Origin: Achromobacter sp. MFA1 R4
GTDB taxonomy: Bacteria > Pseudomonadota > Gammaproteobacteria > Burkholderiales > Burkholderiaceae_B
DNA length: 64,000 bases
Direction of reading: 5' to 3'
Assembly: GCF_900156745.1 (NCBI RefSeq)
Contig: NZ_LT707065.1
Span: 4,774,001-4,838,000, forward strand
The notes under the pieces were generated by a model. The model was given only the letters and a program-made list of their open reading frames with translations, did not search any database and had not been told where the DNA came from. Both the position numbers and the translations under genes were made by a program. Shown piece after piece: positions 1-7,798 of the stretch (position 1 is its first letter; each line of letters begins with the position of its first letter).

Positions 1-256
1 TGTACGAAAGTGCGCATGGCTTCGCTCCGTTCGTTCACACGTCTGATGCCGGGATATTGTCCATCTTTATGGGTGACCCGCCTATCGGGGCGGGTGAATT
101 CCAACGCCCACCATTCACCCCGGCAAGGCGTCCACGGGCCGGCAGGCTGACGGCCCAAGTCGACGGCGACACCGGAATCAGACCGCAAGAACCGGATGGC
201 TGGGCGGGCAGCCCCCGCAGAGAATGGCGGCTCACTACGCACACCGGAGAGCCAAC
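1..256. other. Leading non-coding stretch
   Basis: No convincing gene lies here. Open frames in this stretch are shadows of the SDR gene that follows. The bases just before position 257 carry a short purine-rich ribosome-binding segment (CGGAGA, about 245-250) for that gene. I see no clear promoter, riboswitch or repeat. Confidence 0.5.
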
Positions 257-1006
257 ATGGGCCTGCTGCAGGGAAAAATTGCCATCATCACGGGGGCGTC
301 GTCGGGAATCGGCCGCGCCGCCGCGCTGTTGTTCAGCGCCGAAGGGGCCGCCGTCGTCCTGAATGCCAGGGGCGAATCCGCTTTGGATGACGTGGCCGCC
401 AGCATTCGCGGCCGGGGTGGAAAGGTACGCACCGTTGCGGGCGACGCCAGCCAGCCCGCCACGCACGAGCGCCTGATTGCAGAAGCGGTGGGGGCGTTCG
501 GCGGCCTGGATATCGCATTCAACAACGCCGGGGCGACGGGACCCATCGCACCGCTGGCGGACCTCAGCTTCGCCGATTGGCAGGAGACGATCGCCGTGAA
601 CTTGCATGCGGCATTCCTTGGCAGCGCGCACCAGATTCCCGCCATGCTGGCCCGCGGGGGCGGCGCGATCCTCTTTACCTCCAGTTTTGTCGGCACGAGC
701 GTGGGGCTTCCCGGGATGGCGGCCTATGGCGCCGCCAAGGCAGGATTGATGGGGCTGGTCAAGGGAATCACGGCGGATTATGGCCATCGGGGCATCCGCG
801 CCAACGCGCTCATGCCGGGCGGCGTGGACACAGCCATGGCGGGCGATAGCGCACAGAAGGAATGGGCGGCAGGCCTGCATGCGATGAAGCGGATCGCGCG
901 ACCGGACGAGATCGCCAGCGCCGCCTTGTTTCTGGCAAGCCCGATGGCAAGCTTCGTCAGCGGGTCTGCCCTGTTTGCCGACGGGGGGAATTCCGCGGTG
1001 AAGTGA
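257..1006 (+). CDS. SDR family NAD(P)-dependent oxidoreductase
   Basis: A 249-residue classical short-chain dehydrogenase/reductase. The nucleotide-binding motif TGASSGIG is at residues 12-19, followed by NNAGA, the catalytic serine region (FTSSFVG) and the catalytic YGAAK. The C-terminal PDEIASAALFLASPMASFVSG stretch and the DGGNSAVK end are typical of FabG-like enzymes. I chose ATG 257 over an in-frame ATG at 224 because CGGAGA lies about 6 bases upstream and the protein then begins directly with the family's first strand (LQGKIAIITG). It should catalyse NAD(P)-linked oxidation or reduction of a small alcohol or ketone in the cytoplasm. The substrate cannot be read from sequence, and neighbours do not suggest a pathway. 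Confidence 0.88.
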   Translation: MGLLQGKIAIITGASSGIGRAAALLFSAEGAAVVLNARGESALDDVAASIRGRGGKVRTVAGDASQPATHERLIAEAVGAFGGLDIAFNNAGATGPIAPLADLSFADWQETIAVNLHAAFLGSAHQIPAMLARGGGAILFTSSFVGTSVGLPGMAAYGAAKAGLMGLVKGITADYGHRGIRANALMPGGVDTAMAGDSAQKEWAAGLHAMKRIARPDEIASAALFLASPMASFVSGSALFADGGNSAVK

Positions 1007-1109
1007 CGGCCGGCCGTTTCTGCAATACTGCGGACTTCGCCGCCAGGCGGCGCGTCCGTCATCGCGTGACGCCGCGTCGCCGGATTATCGGCCTTCGGAT
1101 AGACCGGTC

Positions 1110-1718
1110 ATGTCTGAACACCACCAATTCATCTTTCCCCGCGACTTCCATTTGCCGCCGCCGGACTGGCCGGCCCTGCAAGCCCGGCTATTGGAAGGCG
1201 GCTATGTGCTGGCCCCGCAAGGCGAAAACATCCCCTACAGCGCCATCCGGGGCGATAGCGCCGACGCGGACGACGCATCCTGGCACAGCCCGCAATACTG
1301 CCTTGGCCCCGCGGCCAGACCGTATCTGAGCGAGCAAGTCAGAGCGAACTATGACGCCGATCCCAGAAACTTTCCCCTGCAATTGCTGGCTTACGACGGC
1401 CCTCATCCCCGCGTCATGGTTGGCGAAAATCTCTGCGAGCCCCAAGTCCCGGGATCGGACGAACCCGCGCGTCCGATGGCGTCCGAGGCCTACGTGGACC
1501 TCATCGGCCAAGCCCACGAAAACCCGGCGGTGCAATGGCATTGCGAGCGGAGCGGGCAGTATTACCGGATCCTTGAGCTGGATTGGCACTACAGCCTGGC
1601 GATGGGGTTTCGGATGGTGCGCTGCGAGGGGCTGGATCGAGCGAGCGCGGAAGGCCTTGCGTCATTGATCGGCGAGCTGGCGGGGCAGGTTATGGGATGC
1701 AGCCATCGGCACTTGTGA
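1110..1718 (+). CDS. Hypothetical protein, 202 aa
   Basis: I do not recognise this protein. It is 202 residues, acidic, without signal peptide or membrane segment, and rich in Trp, His and Tyr (for example NPAVQWHCERSGQYYRI and ELDWHYSLAMGF), as in a compact soluble domain. Coding potential is good: third positions are GC-rich, and the long minus-strand frame over it is weaker. ATG 1110 has only a weak upstream ribosome-binding sequence. It stands alone between the SDR gene and a small lipoprotein gene, and I see no functional link to either. Confidence 0.65.
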   Translation: MSEHHQFIFPRDFHLPPPDWPALQARLLEGGYVLAPQGENIPYSAIRGDSADADDASWHSPQYCLGPAARPYLSEQVRANYDADPRNFPLQLLAYDGPHPRVMVGENLCEPQVPGSDEPARPMASEAYVDLIGQAHENPAVQWHCERSGQYYRILELDWHYSLAMGFRMVRCEGLDRASAEGLASLIGELAGQVMGCSHRHL

Positions 1719-1848
1719 CGGCGTGCATCGGCGCGAGCGCCGCCGCCCTACAGCCAGAGACAATTTGACACGCCGCGTGGGGCGCAACCTGTCATCTTGG
1801 ATCATCCTGGAAAAAATCCCGACACGAGACCGATCACGAAGGAGCGAT

Positions 1849-2064
1849 ATGTCGATTCAAATGTTAGGCCGATGCGGTGTCATGCTGTTCCTTGCTGCGC
1901 TGAGTGCAGGTTGCTCGACGGTAGCCGGCGAATGCGGATGGCTTCGCAGCAGTTGCATGTATGAAGGGCAGTACGAATCGGGCGAGGAAGACTACGCCGA
2001 AGACGAAGCGAAGCGCTTGAATCAAGAGTCGTCGGATCGGTTGCGCCGCAGTTCGGGCAATTGA
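1849..2064 (+). CDS. Small outer-membrane-type lipoprotein
   Basis: A 71-residue protein with a lipoprotein signal: basic start, hydrophobic stretch VMLFLAAL, then lipobox LSAGC with the acylated cysteine at residue 22. The mature part is about 50 residues, acidic in the middle (EEDYAEDEAKR), and has two further cysteines. A longer in-frame reading from 1723 exists, but ATG 1849 has AAGGAG (1839-1844) at good spacing and puts the signal at the N-terminus. Residue +2 of the mature protein is Ser, which favours outer-membrane sorting. The function is unknown. The unusually short mature chain could be structural or stress-related, which is a guess. Confidence 0.75.
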   Translation: MSIQMLGRCGVMLFLAALSAGCSTVAGECGWLRSSCMYEGQYESGEEDYAEDEAKRLNQESSDRLRRSSGN

Positions 2065-2121
2065 TTCGCGGGTGAGCGGCGTGCGCCCGGCACGCCGTCT
2101 CTTGTGCAAGATGCCGTATGC

Positions 2122-2898
2122 CTACGCCTTGGCTGCGCCCGCAAAGCGCGCCGCCAGCTGATCGCAATGCCGCGCCAGGATCGCCGCGTCCACGCCCACC
2201 GCCGTGTACAGGCTTCCCGCCGCCATGTACCGCCGCGCCAGTGTCTCGTCCGGTGTCAGCACGCCCGGCGCCTTGCCCGCGGCGCGCACGCGGCGAATGG
2301 CCTGTTCCACTTCGGCCACGACCTTCGGATGCTGCGGCTCGCCGGGATAGCCCAGGCTGGCCGCCAGGTCCGCCGGCCCGATGAAGACGCCATCCACGCC
2401 ATCCACCGCGATGATGGCGTCCAGGTTCTCCAGCGCCTCGCCGGTCTCGGCCTGCACCAGCAGGCACAGTTCTTCTTCGCAACGGCGCATGTAGTCGGGC
2501 ACCCGGCCGTAGCGCGTGGCGCGCATGGTGCCGCTCACGCCCCGCACGCCGCGCGGCGCGTAGCGCATGCCAGCCACGGCGCTCTCGGCCTCGGCCGCGT
2601 TCTGCACGTAAGGCAGCAGCAGCGTCTGCGCGCCGATGTCCAGATACTGCTTGATCTGCACCTTGTCGTTCCAGGACGGCCGCACGACAGGATGGCTGCC
2701 GTACGCGGCCGCGGCCTGCAACTGCGCCATCACCGTGGGCAGCAGCGCGGGCGTGTGTTCGGTGTCCAGCAGCAGCCAGTCAAAGCCGCTGGCCGCGACC
2801 AGTTCCGTGCTGTTCGGATGGCCAAGCGTGACCCACAGCCCGGTCTGGTGGCGCTGCTCGCGCAGCGCGCGCTTGAACGTATTGATCGGGAGTTCCAT
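2122..2898 (-). CDS. hpaI: HpcH/HpaI-family aldolase (4-hydroxy-2-oxoheptanedioate aldolase type)
   Basis: A 258-residue class II aldolase of the HpcH/HpaI family, which cleaves 4-hydroxy-2-oxo acids to pyruvate plus an aldehyde. It carries the family's LLDTEH segment near residue 48, the VRPSWND substrate loop, QAETGEALENLD (metal-binding Glu) and GVFIGPADLAASLG. These match HpaI of homoprotocatechuate degradation closely as I recall it. It is the last gene of a minus-strand operon and starts 8 bases after the hpaH-like gene. The neighbouring hydratase supports a role in the lower part of a meta-cleavage pathway, where HpaI yields pyruvate and succinate semialdehyde. The true substrate may differ, because the ring-cleavage dioxygenase is not in the window. 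Confidence 0.85.
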   Translation of the reverse strand: MELPINTFKRALREQRHQTGLWVTLGHPNSTELVAASGFDWLLLDTEHTPALLPTVMAQLQAAAAYGSHPVVRPSWNDKVQIKQYLDIGAQTLLLPYVQNAAEAESAVAGMRYAPRGVRGVSGTMRATRYGRVPDYMRRCEEELCLLVQAETGEALENLDAIIAVDGVDGVFIGPADLAASLGYPGEPQHPKVVAEVEQAIRRVRAAGKAPGVLTPDETLARRYMAAGSLYTAVGVDAAILARHCDQLAARFAGAAKA

Positions 2899-2906
2899 GC
2901 GCCGTC

Positions 2907-3689
2907 CTAGGAAAAGTGCACCGAAATGCTGCCGAGCTTGCCGTAGTCGGCATGCAGCGTGTCGCCGCGCTTGACCGCGACGGTCCGAGTGAACGACCCG
3001 GCCAGCACGATCTGCCCGGCGGCCAGGCCCGTATCGTGCTGCGCCAGCTTGTTGGCCAGCCAGGCAATGCCCAGCGCCGGATGCCCCAGCACGGCGGCCG
3101 ACACGCCCGATTCCTCGATCACGCCGTTCTTCAGGAGCAGGGCGCCCACCCAGCGCAGATCGATGTCCAGCGGCCGCACCGGCCGGCCGCCCAGCACGAT
3201 GCCCGCGCACGCGGCGTTGTCGGCGATGTTGTCCACGATGCGGCGCGGATACTTGCTGCGCCCGTCGATCAGTTCCAGCGCGGGCACCACATAGTCGGTG
3301 GCGTCCAGCACGTCGAACAGGCTCACGTCGGGGCCGCGCAGCGGCTTGCCCAACACGAAGGCCAGCTCCACTTCCACGCGCGGCACGATCAGCTTGTCGG
3401 TCGGAATGGTCTCGCCATCCTGATAGAACATCGTGTCCAGCAGATGGCCGTAGTCCGGCTCGTCGATGCCGACCGTGCTCTGCATGGCCTTGGACGTCAG
3501 GCCGATCTTGTGGCCGCGCAGCTTGGCGCCCGCGGCCAGCTTCTGGTCGATGATGCGCTTCTGGATCGCGTAGGCGTCGGCGATCTCGATGCCGGGAAAG
3601 GCCTGGTCGAGCTGCGTGGTGGGCACGCCGCTGCGTTCTGCTTCCAGCAGCAGGCCGGCGGCGCGGTCGCGATCGGCTTCATTGAGCAT
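2907..3689 (-). CDS. hpaH: 2-oxo-hept-4-ene-1,7-dioate hydratase (HpaH family)
   Basis: 260 residues, the normal family length. Along nearly its whole length it shows the HpaH pattern: [29 protein letters not shown], the metal-binding [39 protein letters not shown] and the C-terminal GSFTR with DYG.LGSIS. The enzyme adds water to a 2-oxo-enoate to make the substrate of the HpaI aldolase. The related 4-oxalocrotonate decarboxylases share the fold, so a decarboxylase role cannot be fully excluded. The start overlaps the end of the upstream FAH-family gene by 11 bases, so the two are translationally coupled. Confidence 0.87.
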   Translation of the reverse strand: MLNEADRDRAAGLLLEAERSGVPTTQLDQAFPGIEIADAYAIQKRIIDQKLAAGAKLRGHKIGLTSKAMQSTVGIDEPDYGHLLDTMFYQDGETIPTDKLIVPRVEVELAFVLGKPLRGPDVSLFDVLDATDYVVPALELIDGRSKYPRRIVDNIADNAACAGIVLGGRPVRPLDIDLRWVGALLLKNGVIEESGVSAAVLGHPALGIAWLANKLAQHDTGLAAGQIVLAGSFTRTVAVKRGDTLHADYGKLGSISVHFS

Positions 3690-4566
3690 GGCGGGTTCCT
3701 TGTGCGGGTGCGGCCGTTTCGTCGGCCACGGGGTTGGACAGGATGCCGATGCCGGCGACTTCCACCTCGACCACGTCGCCCGGTTTCAGGAAGCGTGGCG
3801 GCGTGAAGCGCACGCCGGCGCCGATAGGCGTGCCGGTCGAGATCACGTCGCCCGGCTTGAGCGTGGTCCAGATGGAGATGTAGCGGATCAGTTCGGCGAA
3901 CGGGAACATCAGGTTGTCGGTGGTGTCCTGCTGGCGCAGTTCGCCGTTCACGCGCGTGCTGACGGTGAGCGGGGCGTCCGGATCGAACGCGTCAGCCGTC
4001 ACCAGCCACGGTCCCATCGACCCGCTGGCATCGAAATTCTTGCCTTGCGTCACGTTGAACTTGCCGTGCTTGAGCCAGTCGCGCACCGTGCCTTCGTTCA
4101 GGCAGGTCAGGCCCGCGATATGGTCCCAGGCGTCTTGCGCGGCGATGCGGCGGCCGGCCTTGCCGATCACGATGGCGATCTCACCTTCGTAATCCAGTTG
4201 TTCCGATTCCGGCGGGCGTAGCAAGGGTTCGCCATGCCCCACGAAAGACCCCGGAAAGCGCGGAAACACGCTGGGATAGGCGGGCGGTGCGCTGCCGTCC
4301 TGGTATTCCTCGTTGCGCTTGCCGTAGTTCACGCCCACGCAGATGATCTTCTCCGGGGCGGGGATGGGCGGCAGCAGGCGCACCTGGTGCAGCTTGTGTG
4401 TGACGGGCAGCGTCTCGGCCATGCGTGCCAGCGCGGGCAGGTCGCCCGCTTCCAGCGCCGCGCGCAGGCTGTCGTGGCCCTGGCCGTCCAGCGCAACGAT
4501 CTGGTCCTGGCCGCGCAGCGCGCCAAAGCGCGCGCGGCCGTCATGGGTGAAGCTGAGCAGTTTCAT
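3679..4566 (-). CDS. Fumarylacetoacetate hydrolase (FAH) family protein
   Basis: A 295-residue FAH-fold enzyme. The N-terminal cap (MKLLSFTHDGRARFGAL) is followed by the catalytic core with KIICVGVNYGKRNEE, the metal ligands in LDYEGEIAIVIGKAGR, the GKNFDASGSMGPWLV loop, and TLKPGDVISTGTPIGAG near the end. The family includes fumarylpyruvate and fumarylacetoacetate hydrolases and 2-oxo-diacid decarboxylases or isomerases such as HpaG. ATG 4566 overlaps the stop of the upstream amidohydrolase by four bases (ATGA), and its own end overlaps the next gene. In this operon an isomerase, decarboxylase or hydrolase step in aromatic-acid breakdown is the natural inference; the exact reaction is not decidable here. 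Confidence 0.85.
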   Translation of the reverse strand: MKLLSFTHDGRARFGALRGQDQIVALDGQGHDSLRAALEAGDLPALARMAETLPVTHKLHQVRLLPPIPAPEKIICVGVNYGKRNEEYQDGSAPPAYPSVFPRFPGSFVGHGEPLLRPPESEQLDYEGEIAIVIGKAGRRIAAQDAWDHIAGLTCLNEGTVRDWLKHGKFNVTQGKNFDASGSMGPWLVTADAFDPDAPLTVSTRVNGELRQQDTTDNLMFPFAELIRYISIWTTLKPGDVISTGTPIGAGVRFTPPRFLKPGDVVEVEVAGIGILSNPVADETAAPAQGTRHAQ

Positions 4567-5435
4567 TCGTCGAATCCAAAAAGGCGGGCGGGGTTGTCGA
4601 CCAGGATCTTCTTGAGCGTGGCCTCGTCGCCCGCATAGCGCGCCAGTTGGTCCAGCAGGCGGCCCTCGTTGGGCGTGGCTTTCACCGACACCGGGTGCGG
4701 CCAGTCGCTGCCCCACACCACGCGGTCCGGGTTCGCGGCGATCAGCGCCTGGGCCAGCGGAATCACGTCGTCCCAGGGCTCGCCCGCGCGCGAGATCTTT
4801 TCCGTCAGCGACAACATCACCCAGAAATTGCCGCGCTTGAGCAGCGACTCCAGCTTGCGGCGCGTCGGATCGGCGGCGCCCGCCGTCGGATCGGCGCGGC
4901 CCATGTGATCCAGCAGCACCGGAATATCCAGGTTCTCGAACTGCGCCGCCTGCGCCATCATCCCGTCGGGCTCGGGTTGGAACTTGGCGTACCAGCCCAG
5001 CTCGCGGATGCGGGCGATGGCGCGGTCGAACACGTCGGGCGCCATGCTGATGCCCAGCCCCTGGCGCGTGAAACGCGCGCCGCGCACGCCCGCGTCGTGC
5101 AGCTTCTGGATGTAGGCGTCGTCGCGCTCGGCCAGCACCACGGCGTTGGCGCAACCGCGATACGACGGCCCGGCGGCCGCCAGGCCGTCCAGCACCACCT
5201 GGTGATCCGCGCCATATGTGGTTGCCTGCACGATCACGCCGCGCTCGATGCCCAGCAGCCGGTGCAGGCCCAGCGCCGTCTCGATGGTCGCGCTGGGCAT
5301 TTCATAGGCTGCGCCCGGGCGCACCGGATAGCGGTCCGCGGGGCCGAACACATGGAACTGGCTGTCGCACGCGCGCGGCGGCAGGCGATAGCCCGGCGCG
5401 GTCGGATTGGGATTGAAGGGTTGGTATTGCGCCAT
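4563..5435 (-). CDS. Amidohydrolase-family TIM-barrel lactonase-like protein
   Basis: 290 residues of the amidohydrolase_2 type, close in pattern to 2-pyrone-4,6-dicarboxylate lactonase (LigI) and 4-sulfomuconolactone hydrolase. The metal-site strand CDSQFHVFGP is near residue 23, where the usual H-x-H reads Q-x-H. VIVQATTYG follows, then VLLDHMGR, and near the C-terminus the catalytic WGSDWPHP with DNPARLFGF at the very end. The loss of the first His of the HxH motif fits the cation-independent COG3618-like group. It lies between RidA and FAH genes with 12-base and 4-base junctions. A lactone-opening step in the same catabolic route is likely, but the substrate is unknown. Confidence 0.82.
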   Translation of the reverse strand: MAQYQPFNPNPTAPGYRLPPRACDSQFHVFGPADRYPVRPGAAYEMPSATIETALGLHRLLGIERGVIVQATTYGADHQVVLDGLAAAGPSYRGCANAVVLAERDDAYIQKLHDAGVRGARFTRQGLGISMAPDVFDRAIARIRELGWYAKFQPEPDGMMAQAAQFENLDIPVLLDHMGRADPTAGAADPTRRKLESLLKRGNFWVMLSLTEKISRAGEPWDDVIPLAQALIAANPDRVVWGSDWPHPVSVKATPNEGRLLDQLARYAGDEATLKKILVDNPARLFGFDE

Positions 5436-5447
5436 CGTCAGGCTCCT

Positions 5448-5828
5448 TTAGCCGATCACGGCCACGAAATCGCACTCGATGAGCTTGTCGCCATCCAGGT
5501 CCGCCTGCATGGTGTGGCGCGCCGGACGGTTCTGCGCATCCGGAAACGCGCGCAGCCACACCGTGTTCAACGCCGCGCGCTGGCTGCGGTCGCGCATCCA
5601 CACCGTCATCTTCGCGATGTGATCCAGCGATCCGCCGCCTGCTTCCACGATGCGTCGTACGTGGTCGAACATCAGTTCGCACTGGCGTTCCAGCGTATCG
5701 CCGTAAGCGCCCGTCGCCGGGTCAGTGCCCTGGATGCTGCCGGAATACAGCATCGGGCCGATCCGGCAGGCGGCGGGGATGGGGTTCTTGTGGCTGAAGC
5801 CTTCGGCATAGATGCTGCGTCTGCTCAT
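5448..5828 (-). CDS. RidA/YjgF-family protein, possible 2-aminomuconate-type deaminase
   Basis: 126 residues with the Rid fold: YSGSIQGTDPATG, RQCELMFDHVRRIVEAGGGSLDHIAKMTVWM, and NRPARHTMQAD with the arginine that binds substrate carboxylate in deaminating family members. General RidA proteins hydrolyse reactive enamines or imines. Several catabolic operons use a relative as 2-aminomuconate deaminase, which would fit the downstream hydratase and aldolase. It is the second gene of the operon, 126 bases after the Bug receptor, and that gap contains a 12-base tandem repeat. The housekeeping alternative, imine detoxification, cannot be excluded. Confidence 0.82.
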   Translation of the reverse strand: MSRRSIYAEGFSHKNPIPAACRIGPMLYSGSIQGTDPATGAYGDTLERQCELMFDHVRRIVEAGGGSLDHIAKMTVWMRDRSQRAALNTVWLRAFPDAQNRPARHTMQADLDGDKLIECDFVAVIG

Positions 5829-5900
5829 GGGGTCTTCCGTGTGGGGTCGATGTGTCGGGGGAGGGGGCGCGTCGTGTTGCCGCGCCCCGGGGATTTGGCT

Positions 5901-5960
5901 GGCCGCTGTTGTGGCCGCTGTTGTGGCAGATCTCGTGGCTGATCTCGTGGCTGTTCAATT
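5901..5960. repeat. 12-bp tandem repeat array, about five units
   Basis: Units GGCCGCTGTTGT (5901-5912 and 5913-5924, identical) are followed by GGCAGATCTCGT, GGCTGATCTCGT and GGCTGTTCAATT. The array runs into the last bases of the Bug receptor gene, whose stop is at 5955-5957. The unit length is a multiple of three and the last two steps are degenerate, so this looks like a small minisatellite made by slippage at the gene's 3' end. Confidence 0.75.
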
Positions 5961-6923
5961 GGCCGTGATGCCCGCGCGCTTGATGATCGGCGTCCAGCGC
6001 GCGTCCTCGGCGGCCAGGTAGCGCGTGAACTCCTCGGGCGAACTGCCGCGCGCCTGCGCGCCCAGGTCGTCGAAGCGCTGGATGATCGTCGGCTCCGCCA
6101 GGATCTTGGTCAGCGCCGCGCTCAGCTTGTCCAACACCTCCTGCGGCGTGCCCTTGGGCGCCAGTAGGCCGGTAAACGTCGCCGCCTCCATGCCCTGCAC
6201 CCCGGCTTCCGCAAACGTCGGCACATCCGGCATCGACGGCACCCGCTTGGCCGTCGTCACCGCCAGCGCCCGCAGCCGGCCTTCCTTCACGTACGGCAGC
6301 GCCACCGAAATCTGGTCGAAATTGAAATCCACCTGGCCGCCCAGCAGATCCGTCGTCGCCGGCGCATTGCCCTTGTATTGCGCCGTCGTCCAGCGCGCGC
6401 CCGTCAGCGACTGCAGCAACTCGCTCACCAGATGATTCGTCGTGCCCGCGCCGGGCGAGGCCATGTTGAGCTTGCCCGGTTCCTTCTTTGCCAGCGCCAG
6501 CAGCTCTGCCAGGGTCTTCGCCGGCAGCTCAGGACGCACCTGCAACACGAGCGGCGTATAGGACACCGAACTGATCGGCGCAAAGTCCCGGTCCCATTTG
6601 TAGGCGTCGCGCTTGAAGATCAGCGGAGAGAAAAGCAGCGGGCCATTCGCCGCCATGAACAGCGTGTACCCATCCGGCTCCGAACGCGCCACCTGCTCAC
6701 CGGCAATCATCCCGCCCGCGCCCGGCTTGTTCTCCACGATGAACGGCTGCCCCAGCGCCGCCTGCAACCCCGGCGCGATCAGGCGCGCCGCCACATCCAC
6801 ATTCCCGCCAGGCGGGTAGGGCACAACGATCTTCACGGGCTTCTCGGGCCAGGCGGCATGCGCCATCGAGGTAAGGACAGTCAGCGCCACAGTGGCGCAG
6901 GCGCGGAGCGCGGTGCGGTTCAT
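5955..6923 (-). CDS. Bug-family tripartite tricarboxylate transporter receptor
   Basis: A 322-residue periplasmic solute-binding protein of the Bug/TctC family. A Sec signal peptide (RACATVALTVLTSMAHA) is followed directly by WPEKPVKIVVPYPPGGNVDVAARL, the family's diagnostic opening. Inner signatures include GGMIAGEQVARSEPDGYTL, MASPGAGTTNHL and the LLAPKGTPQEVLDKL stretch. ATG 6923 is preceded by AGGAGA at 7 bases. It opens the minus-strand catabolic operon and probably captures the organic acid that the downstream enzymes degrade. As is common in Bordetella relatives, no TctA/TctB membrane genes are nearby. Confidence 0.9.
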   Translation of the reverse strand: MNRTALRACATVALTVLTSMAHAAWPEKPVKIVVPYPPGGNVDVAARLIAPGLQAALGQPFIVENKPGAGGMIAGEQVARSEPDGYTLFMAANGPLLFSPLIFKRDAYKWDRDFAPISSVSYTPLVLQVRPELPAKTLAELLALAKKEPGKLNMASPGAGTTNHLVSELLQSLTGARWTTAQYKGNAPATTDLLGGQVDFNFDQISVALPYVKEGRLRALAVTTAKRVPSMPDVPTFAEAGVQGMEAATFTGLLAPKGTPQEVLDKLSAALTKILAEPTIIQRFDDLGAQARGSSPEEFTRYLAAEDARWTPIIKRAGITAN

Positions 6924-7016
6924 GGTCAAGTCTCCTGTGCGTGTCATCGCGTTTTGTTTGTTTGATGACACTCTAGGAATTTGCGCCCCGTCCAACAACG
7001 CCAATTTCTCAAAAAG

Positions 7017-7147
7017 TTCCGGATATTGGACTTTTTCAAGGTGACAGATCGAGAGCGGCTGCTGAATATGGCTCCCGGCACCGGAAAATCAGGCTTGGCG
7101 CACTGTGTACGCAGGAATGTGCCCAGATCTGATGTTCAATATCCGGA
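7017..7147. promoter_or_regulatory. Divergent control region with paired inverted 11-mer
   Basis: Between the divergent Bug operon and the flavin reductase gene, TCCGGATATTG (7018-7028) recurs exactly as its reverse complement CAATATCCGGA (7137-7147). The extended sites, GTTCCGGATATTGGAC and on the other strand AGTCCGGATATTGAAC, agree at 13 of 16 positions. Two oppositely oriented copies about 110 bases apart in a divergent promoter are what a looping or dual-site regulator would use. The IclR-family gene downstream is the natural candidate protein. This is inference from the sequence pattern only. Confidence 0.5.
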
Positions 7148-7165
7148 CTACGGAGCGAGACAACC

Positions 7166-7798
7166 ATGCACTTCCCCGCCAGCGACCTGAACCCCGAACA
7201 GACCTACCGCCTGATGAGCGGCATCATCGTGCCGCGCCCCATCGCCTGGATCAGCACCATCAACGCCGCCGGCGTCGTCAACCTGGCGCCCTTCAGTTGC
7301 TACACCTTCGTGTCCAACCAGCCGCCCATGGTCGGCATCAACATCGGCAGAAAAGCCGGCGAGCGCAAGGACACCGGCCGCAACATCATCGAAAACGGCC
7401 ACTTCGTCGTAAACATCGCCGACGAGACGCTGCTGGATCCCTTGCATGAAAGCGCCCAGGAACATCCCCCCGAAATCAGCGAGGCCGAATTGCTTGGCCT
7501 GGAGGTTCTGCCCGGCGCGGTAATCGCCACGCCCCGCTTGGCCGCAGCGCCCATCAGTCTGGAATGCCGGCTCCATAGCGTCACGCCTTTCGGAAATACC
7601 GGTGCGGAGTTTTTTGTAGGCGAAGTCGTCATGTTCCACATCCGCGACGGCCTGATGCAAGACGGCAAGATCGACACCGGAAGGCTGCGCCCCATCTGCC
7701 GCATCGGCGGGCCCAACTATGCGTCGCTGGGCGAAATCATCACCAAGCGCGGCATCGCGCAGACACCGAAATCCGTCATGAAACCGGAGGTCGCATGA
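7166..7798 (+). CDS. Flavin reductase family protein (FMN-binding, DIM6/NTAB type)
   Basis: 210 residues with the FMN-binding split-barrel pattern: the RLMSGIIVPRPIAWISTINAAGVVNLAPFS opening, then GRNIIENGHFVVNIA and LGLEVLPG. Members of this subgroup (about 200 aa, with the RPIAW motif) are often paired with aromatic catabolism and may supply reduced flavin to a hydroxylase or act as a reductase themselves. Its 3' end overlaps the IclR gene by four bases (ATGA), so the two are co-expressed, and it diverges from the Bug/hydratase/aldolase operon. A role in the first oxidation step of that pathway is an inference; no monooxygenase partner is next to it. Confidence 0.85.
   Translation: MHFPASDLNPEQTYRLMSGIIVPRPIAWISTINAAGVVNLAPFSCYTFVSNQPPMVGINIGRKAGERKDTGRNIIENGHFVVNIADETLLDPLHESAQEHPPEISEAELLGLEVLPGAVIATPRLAAAPISLECRLHSVTPFGNTGAEFFVGEVVMFHIRDGLMQDGKIDTGRLRPICRIGGPNYASLGEIITKRGIAQTPKSVMKPEVA

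Noticed and set aside
2122..5435. Complete homoprotocatechuate (hpa) pathway
   Set aside because: Only the hydratase and aldolase steps are clear; ring-cleavage dioxygenase, semialdehyde dehydrogenase and isomerase genes are missing here.
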